The position numbers and the translations under genes were made by a program. Below are positions 25,447 through 33,890 of a stretch of DNA of 64,000 bases, piece after piece (the stretch's first letter is position 1; each line of letters opens with the position of its first letter). Under the pieces are notes generated by a model, which did no database searches, had not been told where the DNA came from, and saw only the letters and a list, made by a program, of their open reading frames with translations. Location of the stretch: positions 124,001 to 188,000 of the forward strand of contig NZ_JNZA01000006.1 in assembly GCF_000717345.1 (NCBI RefSeq). Direction: 5' to 3'. The DNA comes from Streptomyces lydicus (GTDB taxonomy: Bacteria; Actinomycetota; Actinomycetes; Streptomycetales; Streptomycetaceae).

Positions 25447-26118
25447 GTGGCTGGGCGCGGTGAGGAAGCGGTGGTGCGGGCGGTGCGGCGGCCGGAGGTG
25501 CGGTTGCCGGAGCTGGCGGCGTACGACGGCGGGGAGCTGGAGCCCGAAGGGGACTACGACGGGCTGGAGTTCACGGACGCGGACTGGGGGCGGCAGTCGG
25601 CGCGCGGGGCGCGGTTCATGGACTGCGCGGTGCGGCGTTGCGGCCTCGACGAAACGGTGCTCAGCCGGGCCCGATTCATCGACAGTGTGCTGAGCGGTGT
25701 GCGCGGGATCGGGACGGATCTGTCCGGGGCTTCCCTGCGCGATGTGGAGGTGGTGGACGCCCGGCTCGGCGGGGCGCAGTTGCACGGCGCGGTGCTGGAG
25801 CGGGTGGTGGTGCGCGGCGGGAAGATCGACTTTCCGAATCTCCGGATGGCGAAGCTGCGGGACGTCGCCTTTGAAGGGTGTGTGCTGGTCGAGGCGGACT
25901 TCGCGGGGGCGACGCTGGAGCGGGTGACCTTCGACGACTGCACGCTGGCGCGGGCGGACTTCTCCGAGGCGCGGATGAAGGACGTGGACCTGCGCGGTGC
26001 GGCCGCGGTGGACATCGCGCGGGGGATCGACCGGCTGTCGGGTGCGGTGATCAGCGCGACCCAACTGATGGATCTGGCACCGGCGTTCGCGGCGCAGATA
26101 GGCGTACGGGTGGAGTGA
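25447..26118 (+). CDS. Pentapeptide-repeat protein
   Basis: 223 residues from GTG 25447; an alternative GTG lies at 25471. A run of A(D/N)LxX-type pentapeptide repeats covers most of the chain (for example FTDADW, ARFMDCAV, TVLSRARF, TDLSGASL, AQLHGAVL, ADFAGATL, ADFSEARM, VDLRGAAA). This predicts a right-handed quadrilateral beta-helix. Some relatives mimic DNA and protect gyrase, but no such role can be read here. The last ~30 residues (LSGAVISATQLMDLAPAFAAQIG) form the usual capping segment. Confidence 0.8.
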   Translation: MAGRGEEAVVRAVRRPEVRLPELAAYDGGELEPEGDYDGLEFTDADWGRQSARGARFMDCAVRRCGLDETVLSRARFIDSVLSGVRGIGTDLSGASLRDVEVVDARLGGAQLHGAVLERVVVRGGKIDFPNLRMAKLRDVAFEGCVLVEADFAGATLERVTFDDCTLARADFSEARMKDVDLRGAAAVDIARGIDRLSGAVISATQLMDLAPAFAAQIGVRVE

Positions 26119-26213
26119 GGGGCGGGGGCGCGGGGCCTCTGGGGGTGTCCGCGGTGTCCGGGGGCGTCCGGGGGTGTCCAGGGGCGCTTCGGGGAGGGGT
26201 GGGGCGGGGCGGG

Positions 26214-26711
26214 TCAGACGCGGGGGAAGCGTGCCTGGAGGTCCCAGATGACGGGGTTGTCGCCGAGACCTTCGTGCATGTCGGTCAGGTCGGCGATCAG
26301 GTCGTGCAGGAAGTCGCGGGCCTCGCGGCGCAGCGCGGAGTGGTTGAAGGTGAGCGGGGCCTCGTCGGCCGGCATCCAGTCGGCGTCGATGTCCACCCAC
26401 CCGAAGCGGCGCTCGAACAGCATCCGGTCGGCGGATTCGGTGAAGTCCAGCTCGGCGTGGATCGGGCGGGAGGAGCGGCTGCCGCGGGGGTCGGTGTCGA
26501 GCTGCTCGACGATGTCGCACAGCGCCCATGCGAAGTCGAGGACCGGCACCCAGCCCCATGAGGTGGACAGCTCGTGGTCCGTCTTCGTGTCGGCGATGTA
26601 GACGTCGCCGCAGAAGAGGTCGTGGCGCAGGGTGCGCACCTCCGCGGTCCGGTAGTCCGTCTGCGGCGGATCCGGGAAGCGGCGGGAGAGGGAGTAGCCG
26701 AGGTCGATCAC
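26214..26711 (-). CDS. Conserved hypothetical protein
   Basis: A 165-residue acidic, Trp-rich soluble protein. It starts MIDLGYSLSRRF and contains GWGWVPVLDFAWALCDIVEQLD. From memory it is a widely conserved Streptomyces protein, possibly of the immunity/Imm-like or SUKH-neighbour kind. No catalytic motif is seen, and the function is unknown. Confidence 0.65.
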   Translation of the reverse strand: MIDLGYSLSRRFPDPPQTDYRTAEVRTLRHDLFCGDVYIADTKTDHELSTSWGWVPVLDFAWALCDIVEQLDTDPRGSRSSRPIHAELDFTESADRMLFERRFGWVDIDADWMPADEAPLTFNHSALRREARDFLHDLIADLTDMHEGLGDNPVIWDLQARFPRV

Positions 26712-27090
26712 GCCTCAAGGGTGTCACGCCGGTCCGGCCGATCTTCGCCCGCACCGGGCCTGCGGTGCGGGCTGCGCCGACGCTGTCGTACGGGGGCACC
26801 GGCCCGGCCGGGCGGCGGGGGCCGACGCGGCCGTACGCCGTCTTCCCCTCCGACTGCGGCGAGCTGCCGACGAGGGCGTCCACCCACGAACTCGATGACC
26901 AGGCTCCACGTGGTGCGGGACGAAAGGGGGCATGAGCTTTTATCGGCGCCGCGTTCACGCGCATAACGTGGTCGGAATTAGGCATTCCGGTCGGATTTGG
27001 TGATCATCTGTGCGTGGGTCATTGGTTCCTCACCACGGGCCCGCATTACTTCGCGCTGCCGCGCTTGCCAGGCACCTTTCAGGGGGAACA
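26712..27090. other. Intergenic, nothing recognised
   Basis: About 380 bases between divergent genes. The stretch at 26935-27000 is AT-richer and probably carries the promoter of the downstream membrane protein gene. Confidence 0.4.
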
Positions 27091-27837
27091 GTGCCCGCTC
27101 AGAACACCACGCACATGCAAGGCGCCCGGAGCGCATCGGACGCCGGGGCCGCTCGGCCGGAGGAGCGCCCCGAGCCGCCGTCCCGGTCCGGGGGTGCTGC
27201 CGCGCTCGGCTGGATCCTCACCATCGCCCTCAACGTTGTTGCTCCGATCATCACGTACAACACACTCCGCGACCACGGCTGGAGCGAGGTCGCGGCGCTC
27301 CTGGCGGGCGGCGCCTGGCCGGTGCTCGACAGCGTCGTCCACCTCGTGTGGCGCCGACGTCTCGACGAGTTCGCCCTCGTCACCCTGGTGTTCCTGGTGA
27401 TCACGGCCGTGGTGTCGCTGGTGGGCGCGCACTCGGAACGAGCTCTGCTGATCAAGGACTCCGCCGTCACCGGACTGTTCGGGCTGCTGTGCCTGGCGAC
27501 GCTGCTGGCTCCGCGCCCGCTGATGTTCTACTTCGGCCGCAAGTTCGCGACCGACGGCACCGCCGCGAGCACCGCCTGGTGGAACGGCCTGTGGCAGTTC
27601 GAAGGATTCCGCAAGACCGTCACCACGATGACGACGGTCTGGGGCGTGGCCTACTGCCTGGAGGCCGCGGTCCGGGTCGGGCTCTCGTACACACTGAGCA
27701 CGGACATCATGGTGATCGTCAGCCCGTTCCTGATCTACGGCGTCCTCGGCGCCCTCGTCGTGTGGACCACCATGTTCGGCAAGCGTGCACGGCGCAAAGG
27801 CGAGGAGCGCGCCGCCGCGGCCGCCGTCCAGGGTTGA
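27091..27837 (+). CDS. VC0807-like integral membrane protein
   Basis: 248 residues from GTG 27091, preceded by AGGGGGAA. About six hydrophobic helices occur (around residues 38-60, 65-85, 95-115, 125-145, 190-210 and 218-238). A central soluble-looking segment KFATDGTAASTAWWNGLWQFEGFRKT fits the VC0807 family pattern. Its function is unknown; members are small multipass proteins. The short charged tail KRARRKGEERAAAAA is cytoplasmic by the positive-inside rule. Confidence 0.7.
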   Translation: MPAQNTTHMQGARSASDAGAARPEERPEPPSRSGGAAALGWILTIALNVVAPIITYNTLRDHGWSEVAALLAGGAWPVLDSVVHLVWRRRLDEFALVTLVFLVITAVVSLVGAHSERALLIKDSAVTGLFGLLCLATLLAPRPLMFYFGRKFATDGTAASTAWWNGLWQFEGFRKTVTTMTTVWGVAYCLEAAVRVGLSYTLSTDIMVIVSPFLIYGVLGALVVWTTMFGKRARRKGEERAAAAAVQG

Positions 27838-27950
27838 CCGGACCGCGCCCGGTCACCACGGCCGGTCACCACGGCCGGCGCTGAAAGAGCGCAAGGGCGC
27901 GGCCGGCCGGACGGTACGCAGTGAAGGAGCGGCGGACCCTGCATGCTGTC

Positions 27951-27995
27951 GGCACCGTCGGCACCGTCGGCACCGTCGGCACCGTCGGGGCCGTC
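27951..27995 (+). repeat. 9-base tandem repeat (GGCACCGTC) at the senR 3' end
   Basis: Four perfect GGCACCGTC units followed by one variant (GGGGCCGTC). The array runs into the stop codon of the response regulator gene on the opposite strand. Confidence 0.8.
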
Positions 27996-28794
27996 AGGGC
28001 AGCAGGCGCTGCTCCTTGGCGACGGAGACGGCGCCGGCGCGGGTGTCCACGCCGAGCTTGTCGTAGATGCGGCCCAGGTGGGTCTTCACCGTGGCCTCGC
28101 TGATGAACAGTGCGCGGGCGATCTCGCGATTGCTCAGCCCGCGGGCGAGTTGGCCGAGGATGTCGAGTTCCCGGTCGGTGAGGCCGGGCCGTGGGCTGCG
28201 CATCTGGGCCAGCACGCGGTGGGCGACGGGCGCGGAGAGCGTGCTGCGGCCGGCGGCCGCGGCCCGGATGGCGGAGAACAGTTCCTCCGGCCGTTCGGCC
28301 TTGAGGAGGTAGCCGGTGGCGCCGGCCTCGATGGCGCGGTTGATGTCGGCGTCGGTGTCGTAGGTGGTCAGGACGAGTACATGCGGAGCACCCCGGCCCG
28401 CCGCACCCCGGCCAGCCGCCTCACGCTCGACGTCGCGTCCGCCGGCACGCCCGGCCTCACGCTCGACGTCACGCCCGTCGTCACACTCAACCTCGCGCCC
28501 GGCCTCACGCTCGGCCTCGCGCTCGGGCAGGCCGGCGATGCGGCGGGTGGCCTCGATGCCGTCGATGCCGGAGCCGAGCTGGAGGTCCATCAGCACCACG
28601 TCGGGACGGAGGGCGGCGGCCAGCGCCACGGCCTCCTCCCCGTCGCCGGCCTCGCCGATGACCTCGATGCCGGGGGCGCTGCTCAGCAGGGCGAGCAACC
28701 CGGCGCGGACGACGGCGTGGTCGTCGCAGAGCAGTACGCGTACGGGGCGTACGGGGGTGTGCGCGGGGTCGCGGTCGCCGGCGGGTGGGGTCAT
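27994..28794 (-). CDS. senR: Response regulator SenR, NarL/LuxR family
   Basis: A 266-residue regulator. The receiver domain begins VRVLLCDDHAVVRAGLLALL, with the phospho-accepting Asp in DVVLMDLQL (D70) and a conserved Lys in YLLKAERPEEL. The LuxR-type HTH at about 200-260 contains LTDRELDILGQLARGLSNREIARALFISEATVKTHLGRIYDKL. It overlaps the kinase gene by 4 bases. With the divergent hbpS gene this matches the HbpS-SenS-SenR redox/haem-sensing system of Streptomyces. Oddity: residues ~91-136 are an Arg/Glu/Gly-rich repetitive insertion (GRDVEREAGR-type units) inside the receiver domain, absent from typical regulators. Confidence 0.85.
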   Translation of the reverse strand: MTPPAGDRDPAHTPVRPVRVLLCDDHAVVRAGLLALLSSAPGIEVIGEAGDGEEAVALAAALRPDVVLMDLQLGSGIDGIEATRRIAGLPEREAEREAGREVECDDGRDVEREAGRAGGRDVEREAAGRGAAGRGAPHVLVLTTYDTDADINRAIEAGATGYLLKAERPEELFSAIRAAAAGRSTLSAPVAHRVLAQMRSPRPGLTDRELDILGQLARGLSNREIARALFISEATVKTHLGRIYDKLGVDTRAGAVSVAKEQRLLP

Positions 28795-30125
28795 GGGGTC
28801 TGCTCCAGAGGGACAGCGGCGGACAGGACGGTGCCCTCGCCCGGCGTGGATTCAATGGTGAGGGTGCCGCCGAGCTGCCGCATCCGGGCGTGCATGGCGG
28901 GCAGACCGTGCCCGCGCACCCGCCCCGGCCCGGCGGACGGGGCAGCGTCGGCGGGCCCACCGGCCGGGGCGTACGGGGCCGGCGGCGGGGTGAAGCCGCG
29001 GCCGTCGTCGGCGATGTCGAGGGCGACCTGGTCACCGAGGTAGCTGAGGGTCAGGGTGACGGTGGTCGCGGCGGCGTGTTCACGGACGTTCGCCAGGGCG
29101 CCCTGGGCGATCCGCAGCAGCGCTGACTGCACCCGGTCGGGCAGCGGAACGGGCGTGCCGTCCTGGTGGAAGCGGACGGCGGGGTCGCCGGCTGCCGCCG
29201 ACCGGGCCGACCGCGCGGCGAGGGCGCGCAGGGCCGCGGGCAGCGTGCTGCCGTCGGCCAGGTCGGCGGGGCCGAGGTCGTGGACGAACCGGCGGGCCTC
29301 GGCGAGGTTGCGGGCGGTGATCTCGGTGGCCGTACGGATGTGCCCGCGGGCGGTGGCCGGGTCGGTGCCCCAGGTGCGCTCCGCGGCCTGGAGCAGCATC
29401 TGCTGGCTGGACAGGCCCTGCGCGAGGGTGTCGTGGATCTCCATCGAGAGCCGCTGCCGCTCGGCCAGGGTGCCCTCGCGCCGTTCCGTGGCGGCCAGCT
29501 CGCGCCGGGTGCGCCGGAGGTCGTCGATCAGTGCCCGCTGGCGGCCGGCCTGCCGCTCCATGTGGACGAACACGGCGGTGGCGAGGGCCGCGACGGCCGG
29601 CGGGGCCAGCAGCAGGTTCGGGTCGAAGCCGCTGGCCAGCCGCAGCTGGGCGACCACGACGAACGCGGTGAGCAGGCCCACGAGCAGCGTCGCCGCCCCG
29701 GCCGGCAGCGTCCGCAGCCCCGTGTAGAACAGCGGCACCGCACACCACGCGAAGCTCGGCGCGAGCAGCACCAGGACGACCCAGGTGGCGACCACCGCGC
29801 CCAGCCAGAGCATCCGCCGGGCGGTGGGCCGCCGCTCGTCGCCGGTAGGGGAGCCGACGGACGGCCCGAGGACGTGGAGCAGCGCGAGGACGAGCCCGAG
29901 CGCGATGATCCACGGGGTGCGGGGTTCGCCGGGGTGGTGGGTCAGGAAGCGCGCGAGCGAGGCGCCGAGCAGGAGGAAGAACGCGACGTGAATGACCGGC
30001 CCCAGCCAGCGGGCATCCGGGTCGGGGTCCCGCGCAGGGCCCGCCGCCGGCCACCCCCCTGACGCCGCGGGCCGCGGCGGCGCCGACGGCCCCGACGGCC
30101 CCGGCGCTTCCGGTGTGGTGTGCAC
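28791..30125 (-). CDS. senS: Sensor histidine kinase SenS, NarX/DesK type
   Basis: 444 residues from GTG 30125, which has GAGGAG a few bases upstream; a longer in-frame start at 30194 is less likely. An N-terminal cytoplasmic tail precedes five hydrophobic helices (about 45-190). A HisKA_3 dimerisation domain follows, with the phospho-His in SMEIHDTLAQGLSSQ, and then a HATPase_c domain with NVREHAA, DIADDGRGF and GHGLPAMHARM boxes. In S. reticuli the homologous kinase is modulated by the secreted haem-binding protein HbpS. Here the hbpS-like gene is divergent and adjacent, which supports the same pairing. Confidence 0.85.
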   Translation of the reverse strand: MHTTPEAPGPSGPSAPPRPAASGGWPAAGPARDPDPDARWLGPVIHVAFFLLLGASLARFLTHHPGEPRTPWIIALGLVLALLHVLGPSVGSPTGDERRPTARRMLWLGAVVATWVVLVLLAPSFAWCAVPLFYTGLRTLPAGAATLLVGLLTAFVVVAQLRLASGFDPNLLLAPPAVAALATAVFVHMERQAGRQRALIDDLRRTRRELAATERREGTLAERQRLSMEIHDTLAQGLSSQQMLLQAAERTWGTDPATARGHIRTATEITARNLAEARRFVHDLGPADLADGSTLPAALRALAARSARSAAAGDPAVRFHQDGTPVPLPDRVQSALLRIAQGALANVREHAAATTVTLTLSYLGDQVALDIADDGRGFTPPPAPYAPAGGPADAAPSAGPGRVRGHGLPAMHARMRQLGGTLTIESTPGEGTVLSAAVPLEQTP

Positions 30126-30357
30126 GTCGATCTCCTCGTCGGGCTCTCCCGCGAAACGGGGCGGGGCGCCGGCACGCGCGGCGCGACCTCTCACACGTCA
30201 GTCGTAACCCGGGCGGAGAGCGGCCCGCATCAACCGAACGGCCGACCCCGATGTCCCCCATCATGCACGGCGATCCCGGCCGGTACGCCGATCCGCGCGA
30301 CCCCGCGCCGCTTCGACGATGGGAGTCCAGTCAGCCACCGCCACCAGGAGCGCCGCC

Positions 30358-30978
30358 ATGAACCCGACCTCGAACCCGACCTCGAACCCGTCCTCCCACC
30401 GGTCCTCGGACCGGGCCGCCCGACCGGCCGCCTCCCGCCGCGGCCGGATCCTCGCCGGAACCGCGGCCGCCGTCGCCCTGCTCGGCGCGGGCACCTTCGG
30501 TGCCGTCTCCGCGGCCGCCGCCCCGGCAGCTCAGGCCGACGCGCCCGCCGCCACCTCCGTCGGCAAGGGCCTCACCCGTACCACCACCCACCTCACCCTC
30601 GCCGCCGCCACCCAGGCCGCGCAGGCCGCCCTGGACGCCGCGAAGAAGGCGGACCGGCAGGTCTCGGTCGCCGTCGTGGACCGCAACGGCAGCGTGCTCG
30701 TCCAGCTGCGCGGGGACGGCGCCGGCCCGCAGTCGTACGAGTCGGCCGTACGGAAGGCGTACACCGCGGTGTCCTGGAACGCCCCCACGTCGGAGCTGGT
30801 CGGACGGCTGGGCCAGGCACCGACACTCAAGGACATCCCCGGCACGCTCTTCCTGGCGGGCGGCGCCCCGGTCCGGGCCGAGGGCGCGCCGGTCGCCGGC
30901 ATCGGGGTCGCGGGTGCGCCGAGCGGTGCGCTCGACGAGCAGTTCGCCGAGGCCGGGGCGCGGGCGCTCGGCAAGTAG
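30358..30978 (+). CDS. hbpS: Secreted haem-binding protein HbpS (GlcG/HbpS family)
   Basis: 206 residues from ATG 30358 with AGGAG upstream. The N-terminus has a short NPTS tandem repeat, a twin-Arg-like SRRGRILAG and a hydrophobic stretch ending AAAAPAAQA, consistent with Tat export. The mature part (about 65-205) is the GlcG/HbpS fold: LTLAAATQAAQAALDAAKK, VSVAVVDRNGSVLVQLRGD, SAVRKAYTAVSWN and GAPVRAEGAPVAGIGVAGAPSG. In S. reticuli HbpS forms octamers outside the cell, binds haem and iron, and sets SenS activity. The gene is divergent from senS. Confidence 0.85.
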   Translation: MNPTSNPTSNPSSHRSSDRAARPAASRRGRILAGTAAAVALLGAGTFGAVSAAAAPAAQADAPAATSVGKGLTRTTTHLTLAAATQAAQAALDAAKKADRQVSVAVVDRNGSVLVQLRGDGAGPQSYESAVRKAYTAVSWNAPTSELVGRLGQAPTLKDIPGTLFLAGGAPVRAEGAPVAGIGVAGAPSGALDEQFAEAGARALGK

Positions 30979-31059
30979 CCCTGCCTGCCGCCCGGCCGCC
31001 CGTCGCGGGCGCGGCAGTCGCGGCGGGGTGCGGCCCGTTACGGCCGCGTCACTCGCTCA

Positions 31060-31330
31060 GCCGTCCACCAGGGCGCCGCAGTCGATGCTCACCAGGTCGC
31101 TGTCGCGCAGCCGGGACGCGTCCGGGATGCCGTGCACGATCGCGTCGTTGACGGAGGCGCAGATCACGGCGGGGAACGGGGTGGGGGCGAAGGACGGCCG
31201 GTAGCCGAGGAACGGTGAGACGGCGCCGGCCTCGCGCAGGACCGTGCGGGCCACCTCGTCGAGTTCCAGCAGCCGCATCCCCGGCGCGGCCGCGGCGCGG
31301 ACGGCGGCCAGCACGGCTCGGCGCGCTGCT
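31060..31330 (-). pseudogene. Methionine aminopeptidase fragment
   Basis: Reads as the N-terminal half of a type I methionine aminopeptidase: [49 protein letters not shown], then [13 protein letters not shown] and a TGA. In intact enzymes the next residue is usually Trp, so this stop looks like TGG-to-TGA. The rest of the catalytic domain is missing and sequence after the stop diverges quickly. The N-terminal side has no start codon of its own; it runs directly into an oppositely oriented XRE regulator fragment. A remnant, not expected to be active. Confidence 0.7.
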
Positions 31331-31541
31331 GCGTACGGCGCGCGGCGAACGGAGCATGGTCGACGTCGCGGCGGCGGCGGGACTGTCCGCCGAGACCCTG
31401 CGGAAGATCGAGACCGGGCGGGCGCCGACACCGGCGTTCTTCACGGTCGCCGCGCTGGCCGGCGCGCTCGGCCTGTCGCTGGACGAGGTGGCGACGCCGG
31501 CCACCCCGCCCGGAGCGGCGACGGAGAGCGCCGTCGCCTGA
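31317..31541 (+). pseudogene. XRE-family HTH regulator fragment, 5' end lost
   Basis: The frame reads [59 protein letters not shown], split over a typical Cro/CI-type HTH with recognition helix around [12 protein letters not shown] normal gene would begin 10-20 residues earlier with its own start. Here the upstream codons are the antisense of the map fragment. The only ATG (31356) falls inside the HTH. The two fragments therefore look like a divergent gene pair fused head to head by a deletion that removed both starts. Confidence 0.55.
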
Positions 31542-31661
31542 CGGCCGGCGGCGCCCGGAAAACACCGAGGGCCGGCCCCTTACGGGACCGGCCCCACAAA
31601 CGGGTCGGCGTCTCGGGCGGTGTCGCCCGCACGGACCCGGGCGCACCTGCCGTTGCCGGAC

Positions 31662-32237
31662 TCAGACGTTGACGCCGAAGTCCTTCGCGATGCCGACCAG
31701 GCCCGACGCGTAACCCTGGCCCACCGCGCGGAACTTCCACTCCGCGCCGTTGCGGTACAGCTCGCCGAAGACCATGGCGGTCTCGGTGGCCGCGTCCTCG
31801 CTGAGGTCGTAGCGGGCGATCTCCGCGCCGCCGGCCTGGTTGACGATGCGGATGAAGGCGTTGCGCACCTGGCCGAAGTTCTGGCTGCGGCTCTCGGCGT
31901 CGTAGATGGAGACCGGGAAGACGATCTTGTCGATGTCGGCGGGCAGCGCCGCCAGGTTGACGTTGATCTGCTCGTCGTCGCCCTCGCCCTGACCGGTGAC
32001 GTTGTCACCCGTGTGCACGATCGACTGGTCCGGCGTGGCCTTGTTGTTGAAGAAGATGAAGTGCTGGTCCGAGTAGACCTTGCCGCTCGGGTTGACCGCG
32101 ATCGCGCTCGCGTCGAGGTCGAAGTCCGTGCCGGTGGTGGTGCGGACGTCCCAGCCGAGGCCGACCGTGACGGCGGTCAGGCCCGGTGCCTCCTTGGTGA
32201 GCGAGACGTTGCCGCCCTTGGACAGGCTTACAGCCAT
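31662..32237 (-). CDS. terD: TerD-family calcium-binding stress protein
   Basis: A 191-residue TerD protein, full length for the family. It begins [20 protein letters not shown] and contains [36 protein letters not shown] and [16 protein letters not shown] with the acidic Ca-binding residues. It ends in the conserved [20 protein letters not shown] precedes the start. TerD proteins are cytosolic, bind calcium and are linked to tellurite and oxidative stress and to development in Streptomyces. It stands alone here, without the rest of a ter operon. Confidence 0.92.
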   Translation of the reverse strand: MAVSLSKGGNVSLTKEAPGLTAVTVGLGWDVRTTTGTDFDLDASAIAVNPSGKVYSDQHFIFFNNKATPDQSIVHTGDNVTGQGEGDDEQINVNLAALPADIDKIVFPVSIYDAESRSQNFGQVRNAFIRIVNQAGGAEIARYDLSEDAATETAMVFGELYRNGAEWKFRAVGQGYASGLVGIAKDFGVNV

Positions 32238-32485
32238 GGGGATGTCCCTTTCCTAGTCAACGCGTCGAGTCGTCGGGCTCCGTACGGCATGCGAAGCACT
32301 GCGCACGAAGCTACCGTCACCCACCACAACGCCGTCAGGGGACCGCGAGGTTCCAGGTCCCTTTACTTTCTTTGCCGAACCCTGATGCCGGGCGCCGGAT
32401 CCGAGGAGGAATCCTGCGGCGGCGCCGCGCCCGGGGCCGTGAAAAGAGGGTGACGGGTGCCCAGGTCCGGGGGATCATAGGACGC

Positions 32486-32914
32486 ATGTCCGGGCCCTAT
32501 GTCATCCGCGGCTCGGTCGCCCTGCCGGAGGCCGAGCTCGTCTGGCGTTTCTCGCGTTCCTCGGGGCCGGGCGGCCAGCACGTCAACACCAGCGACAGTC
32601 AGGTCGAGCTGCGCTTCGACCTCGCCAGGACCGAGGCGCTGCCGCAGGTGTGGAAGGAGCGCGCCCTGGAGCGGCTCGCCGGCCGGCTGACCGACGGCGT
32701 GCTGTCCGTGCGGGCCTCCGACCACCGCTCCCAGTGGCGCAACCGCGAGACCGCCGCCGTACGGATGGCCGCGCTGCTGGCCGAGGCGAGCGCGCCGCCG
32801 CCCAAGCCGCGCCGAAAGTCACGCATCCCACGGGGCATCAACGAGCGCCGACTGCGCGAGAAGAAGCAGCGCGGCGACACCAAGCGCGGCCGCCAGGGCC
32901 GCGACTGGACCTGA
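32486..32914 (+). CDS. arfB: Peptidyl-tRNA hydrolase ArfB (YaeJ-like)
   Basis: 142 residues from ATG 32486. The catalytic GGQ loop is in FSRSSGPGGQHVNTSDSQVEL. A basic C-terminal tail (RRKSRIPRGINERRLREKKQRGDTKRGRQGR) matches the ArfB tail that inserts into the mRNA channel of stalled ribosomes. It lacks the codon-recognition domains of RF1/RF2. It should release peptides from ribosomes stalled without a stop codon. Sequence before the ATG is in frame but not conserved-looking. Confidence 0.9.
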   Translation: MSGPYVIRGSVALPEAELVWRFSRSSGPGGQHVNTSDSQVELRFDLARTEALPQVWKERALERLAGRLTDGVLSVRASDHRSQWRNRETAAVRMAALLAEASAPPPKPRRKSRIPRGINERRLREKKQRGDTKRGRQGRDWT

Positions 32915-32952
32915 CGGCGGCCCGGCCCCTCGCGGCGCCCGCCGGATCCTGC

Positions 32953-33567
32953 TCACCCCAACTGCCGGTACTTCCCCCGGAAGTACATCAGCGGCCCGTC
33001 GTCCTCGTTGGGGACCGAGGTCGCGAGGACCCGCCCGATGACGAGCGTGTGGTCGCCGGCCTCCACCCGCTGCTCGGTGCGGCACTCCAGCGTCGCCAGC
33101 GCGCCCCCGACGAGCGGCGCCCCGGACGCTTCGCCCCGTACGTGCGGAGTGTCCTCGAAGAGCAGTCGGTCGCTGATGCGGCCCTTCATCGCGAATCGTC
33201 CGGCGATCTGACGCTGATGCCCCGACAGCACCGACACCGCCCACAGCGGCTGAAGCTCCAGCAGGTCGTCCATCCGCGAGTCGTTGCGAACGCTCACCAT
33301 CACGAGCGGCGGATCGAGGGAGACGGACAGGAACGCCGTGGCGGTCATGCCGACGTCCTCGCCGCGCGGTCCGTCGTCCGGGTCGTGGGCGGTGATCAGC
33401 ACCACGCCGGCGGCGAGGCGGGACAGGGCGGCACGGAACTCGTCGTCACTCACCCCCACAGCATGCGGGATCGGTACGCTCCCCGGCACGGAGGCGAGGG
33501 CGACGGTGGGTACGGCGGGAACGGCGGACCCGGCGGCCACCGCTTCGGCAGGGGTTTTCGTGAACAC
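32953..33567 (-). CDS. Flavin reductase family protein
   Basis: About 204 residues from GTG 33567; other in-frame starts up to 33624 are possible. The flavin reductase-like FMN-binding domain covers the last ~165 residues: DDEFRAALSRLAAGVVLITA, GMTATAFLSVSLDPPLVMVSV, FAMKGRISDRLLFED and TLVIGRVLAT. Such proteins supply reduced flavin to two-component monooxygenases. No monooxygenase gene is adjacent. The Ala/Val-rich N-terminal segment is probably disordered. Confidence 0.8.
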   Translation of the reverse strand: MFTKTPAEAVAAGSAVPAVPTVALASVPGSVPIPHAVGVSDDEFRAALSRLAAGVVLITAHDPDDGPRGEDVGMTATAFLSVSLDPPLVMVSVRNDSRMDDLLELQPLWAVSVLSGHQRQIAGRFAMKGRISDRLLFEDTPHVRGEASGAPLVGGALATLECRTEQRVEAGDHTLVIGRVLATSVPNEDDGPLMYFRGKYRQLG

Positions 33568-33755
33568 GCCACGAACGCTAACTTCCTCGCCGGACGGCTC
33601 GCATCGGGCCCTGGGACCACGCACGCCCTAGGTCTGGCGACCGAGGCCCCGGGAACGCCCGCGAACTCCGTGATTTGCGTTCAGAAAGTGTGGAAAGAGT
33701 GAAGGCTCCGCCCAATAATGGGGACGTCGGGGGACGCCAACGCTCGCTCACGGTT

Positions 33756-33771
33756 TGTGACTTGAGTCACA
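33756..33771. promoter_or_regulatory. Perfect palindrome upstream of cdgB
   Basis: TGTGACT-TG-AGTCACA, 7-bp arms and a 2-bp centre, 120 bases before the cdgB start. It looks like a dimeric regulator's operator. cdgB is a known BldD target in S. coelicolor, but this palindrome does not exactly fit the BldD consensus as I remember it. Confidence 0.5.
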
Positions 33772-33809
33772 GCAGGCGCTAATTGTTGACCCTGTGTACC
33801 GAGTGAACA

Positions 33810-33830
33810 GCTCACTGTGATTCAGTGAGC
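33810..33830 (+). promoter_or_regulatory. Inverted repeat in the cdgB leader
   Basis: GCTCACTG / CAGTGAGC, a perfect 8-bp stem with a TGATT loop, 60 bases before the preferred ATG. It includes TCACTGTGATTCA, which fits the BldD box TnACnCWGnGTnA with two mismatches. It could be an operator or a leader hairpin. Confidence 0.45.
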
Positions 33831-33890
33831 GAGGAATCGGACGACAAAGAATCGTGGAGTTTGCTGTCGAGGTCTCAGGGAGAGCGAGCG

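Noticed and set aside
25447..26118. Pentapeptide-repeat protein as a gyrase-protecting resistance factor
   Set aside because: The fold alone does not show this; no gyrase-mimic features or resistance-gene neighbours are visible.
31662..32237. TerD as part of a tellurite/phage-resistance ter operon
   Set aside because: Only one terD gene is present, with unrelated neighbours, as is usual for scattered Streptomyces terD paralogues.
33825..33890. GTG 33825 as the cdgB start
   Set aside because: It lies inside an 8-bp hairpin without a Shine-Dalgarno; ATG 33891 has AGGGAG and begins the family-like sequence.
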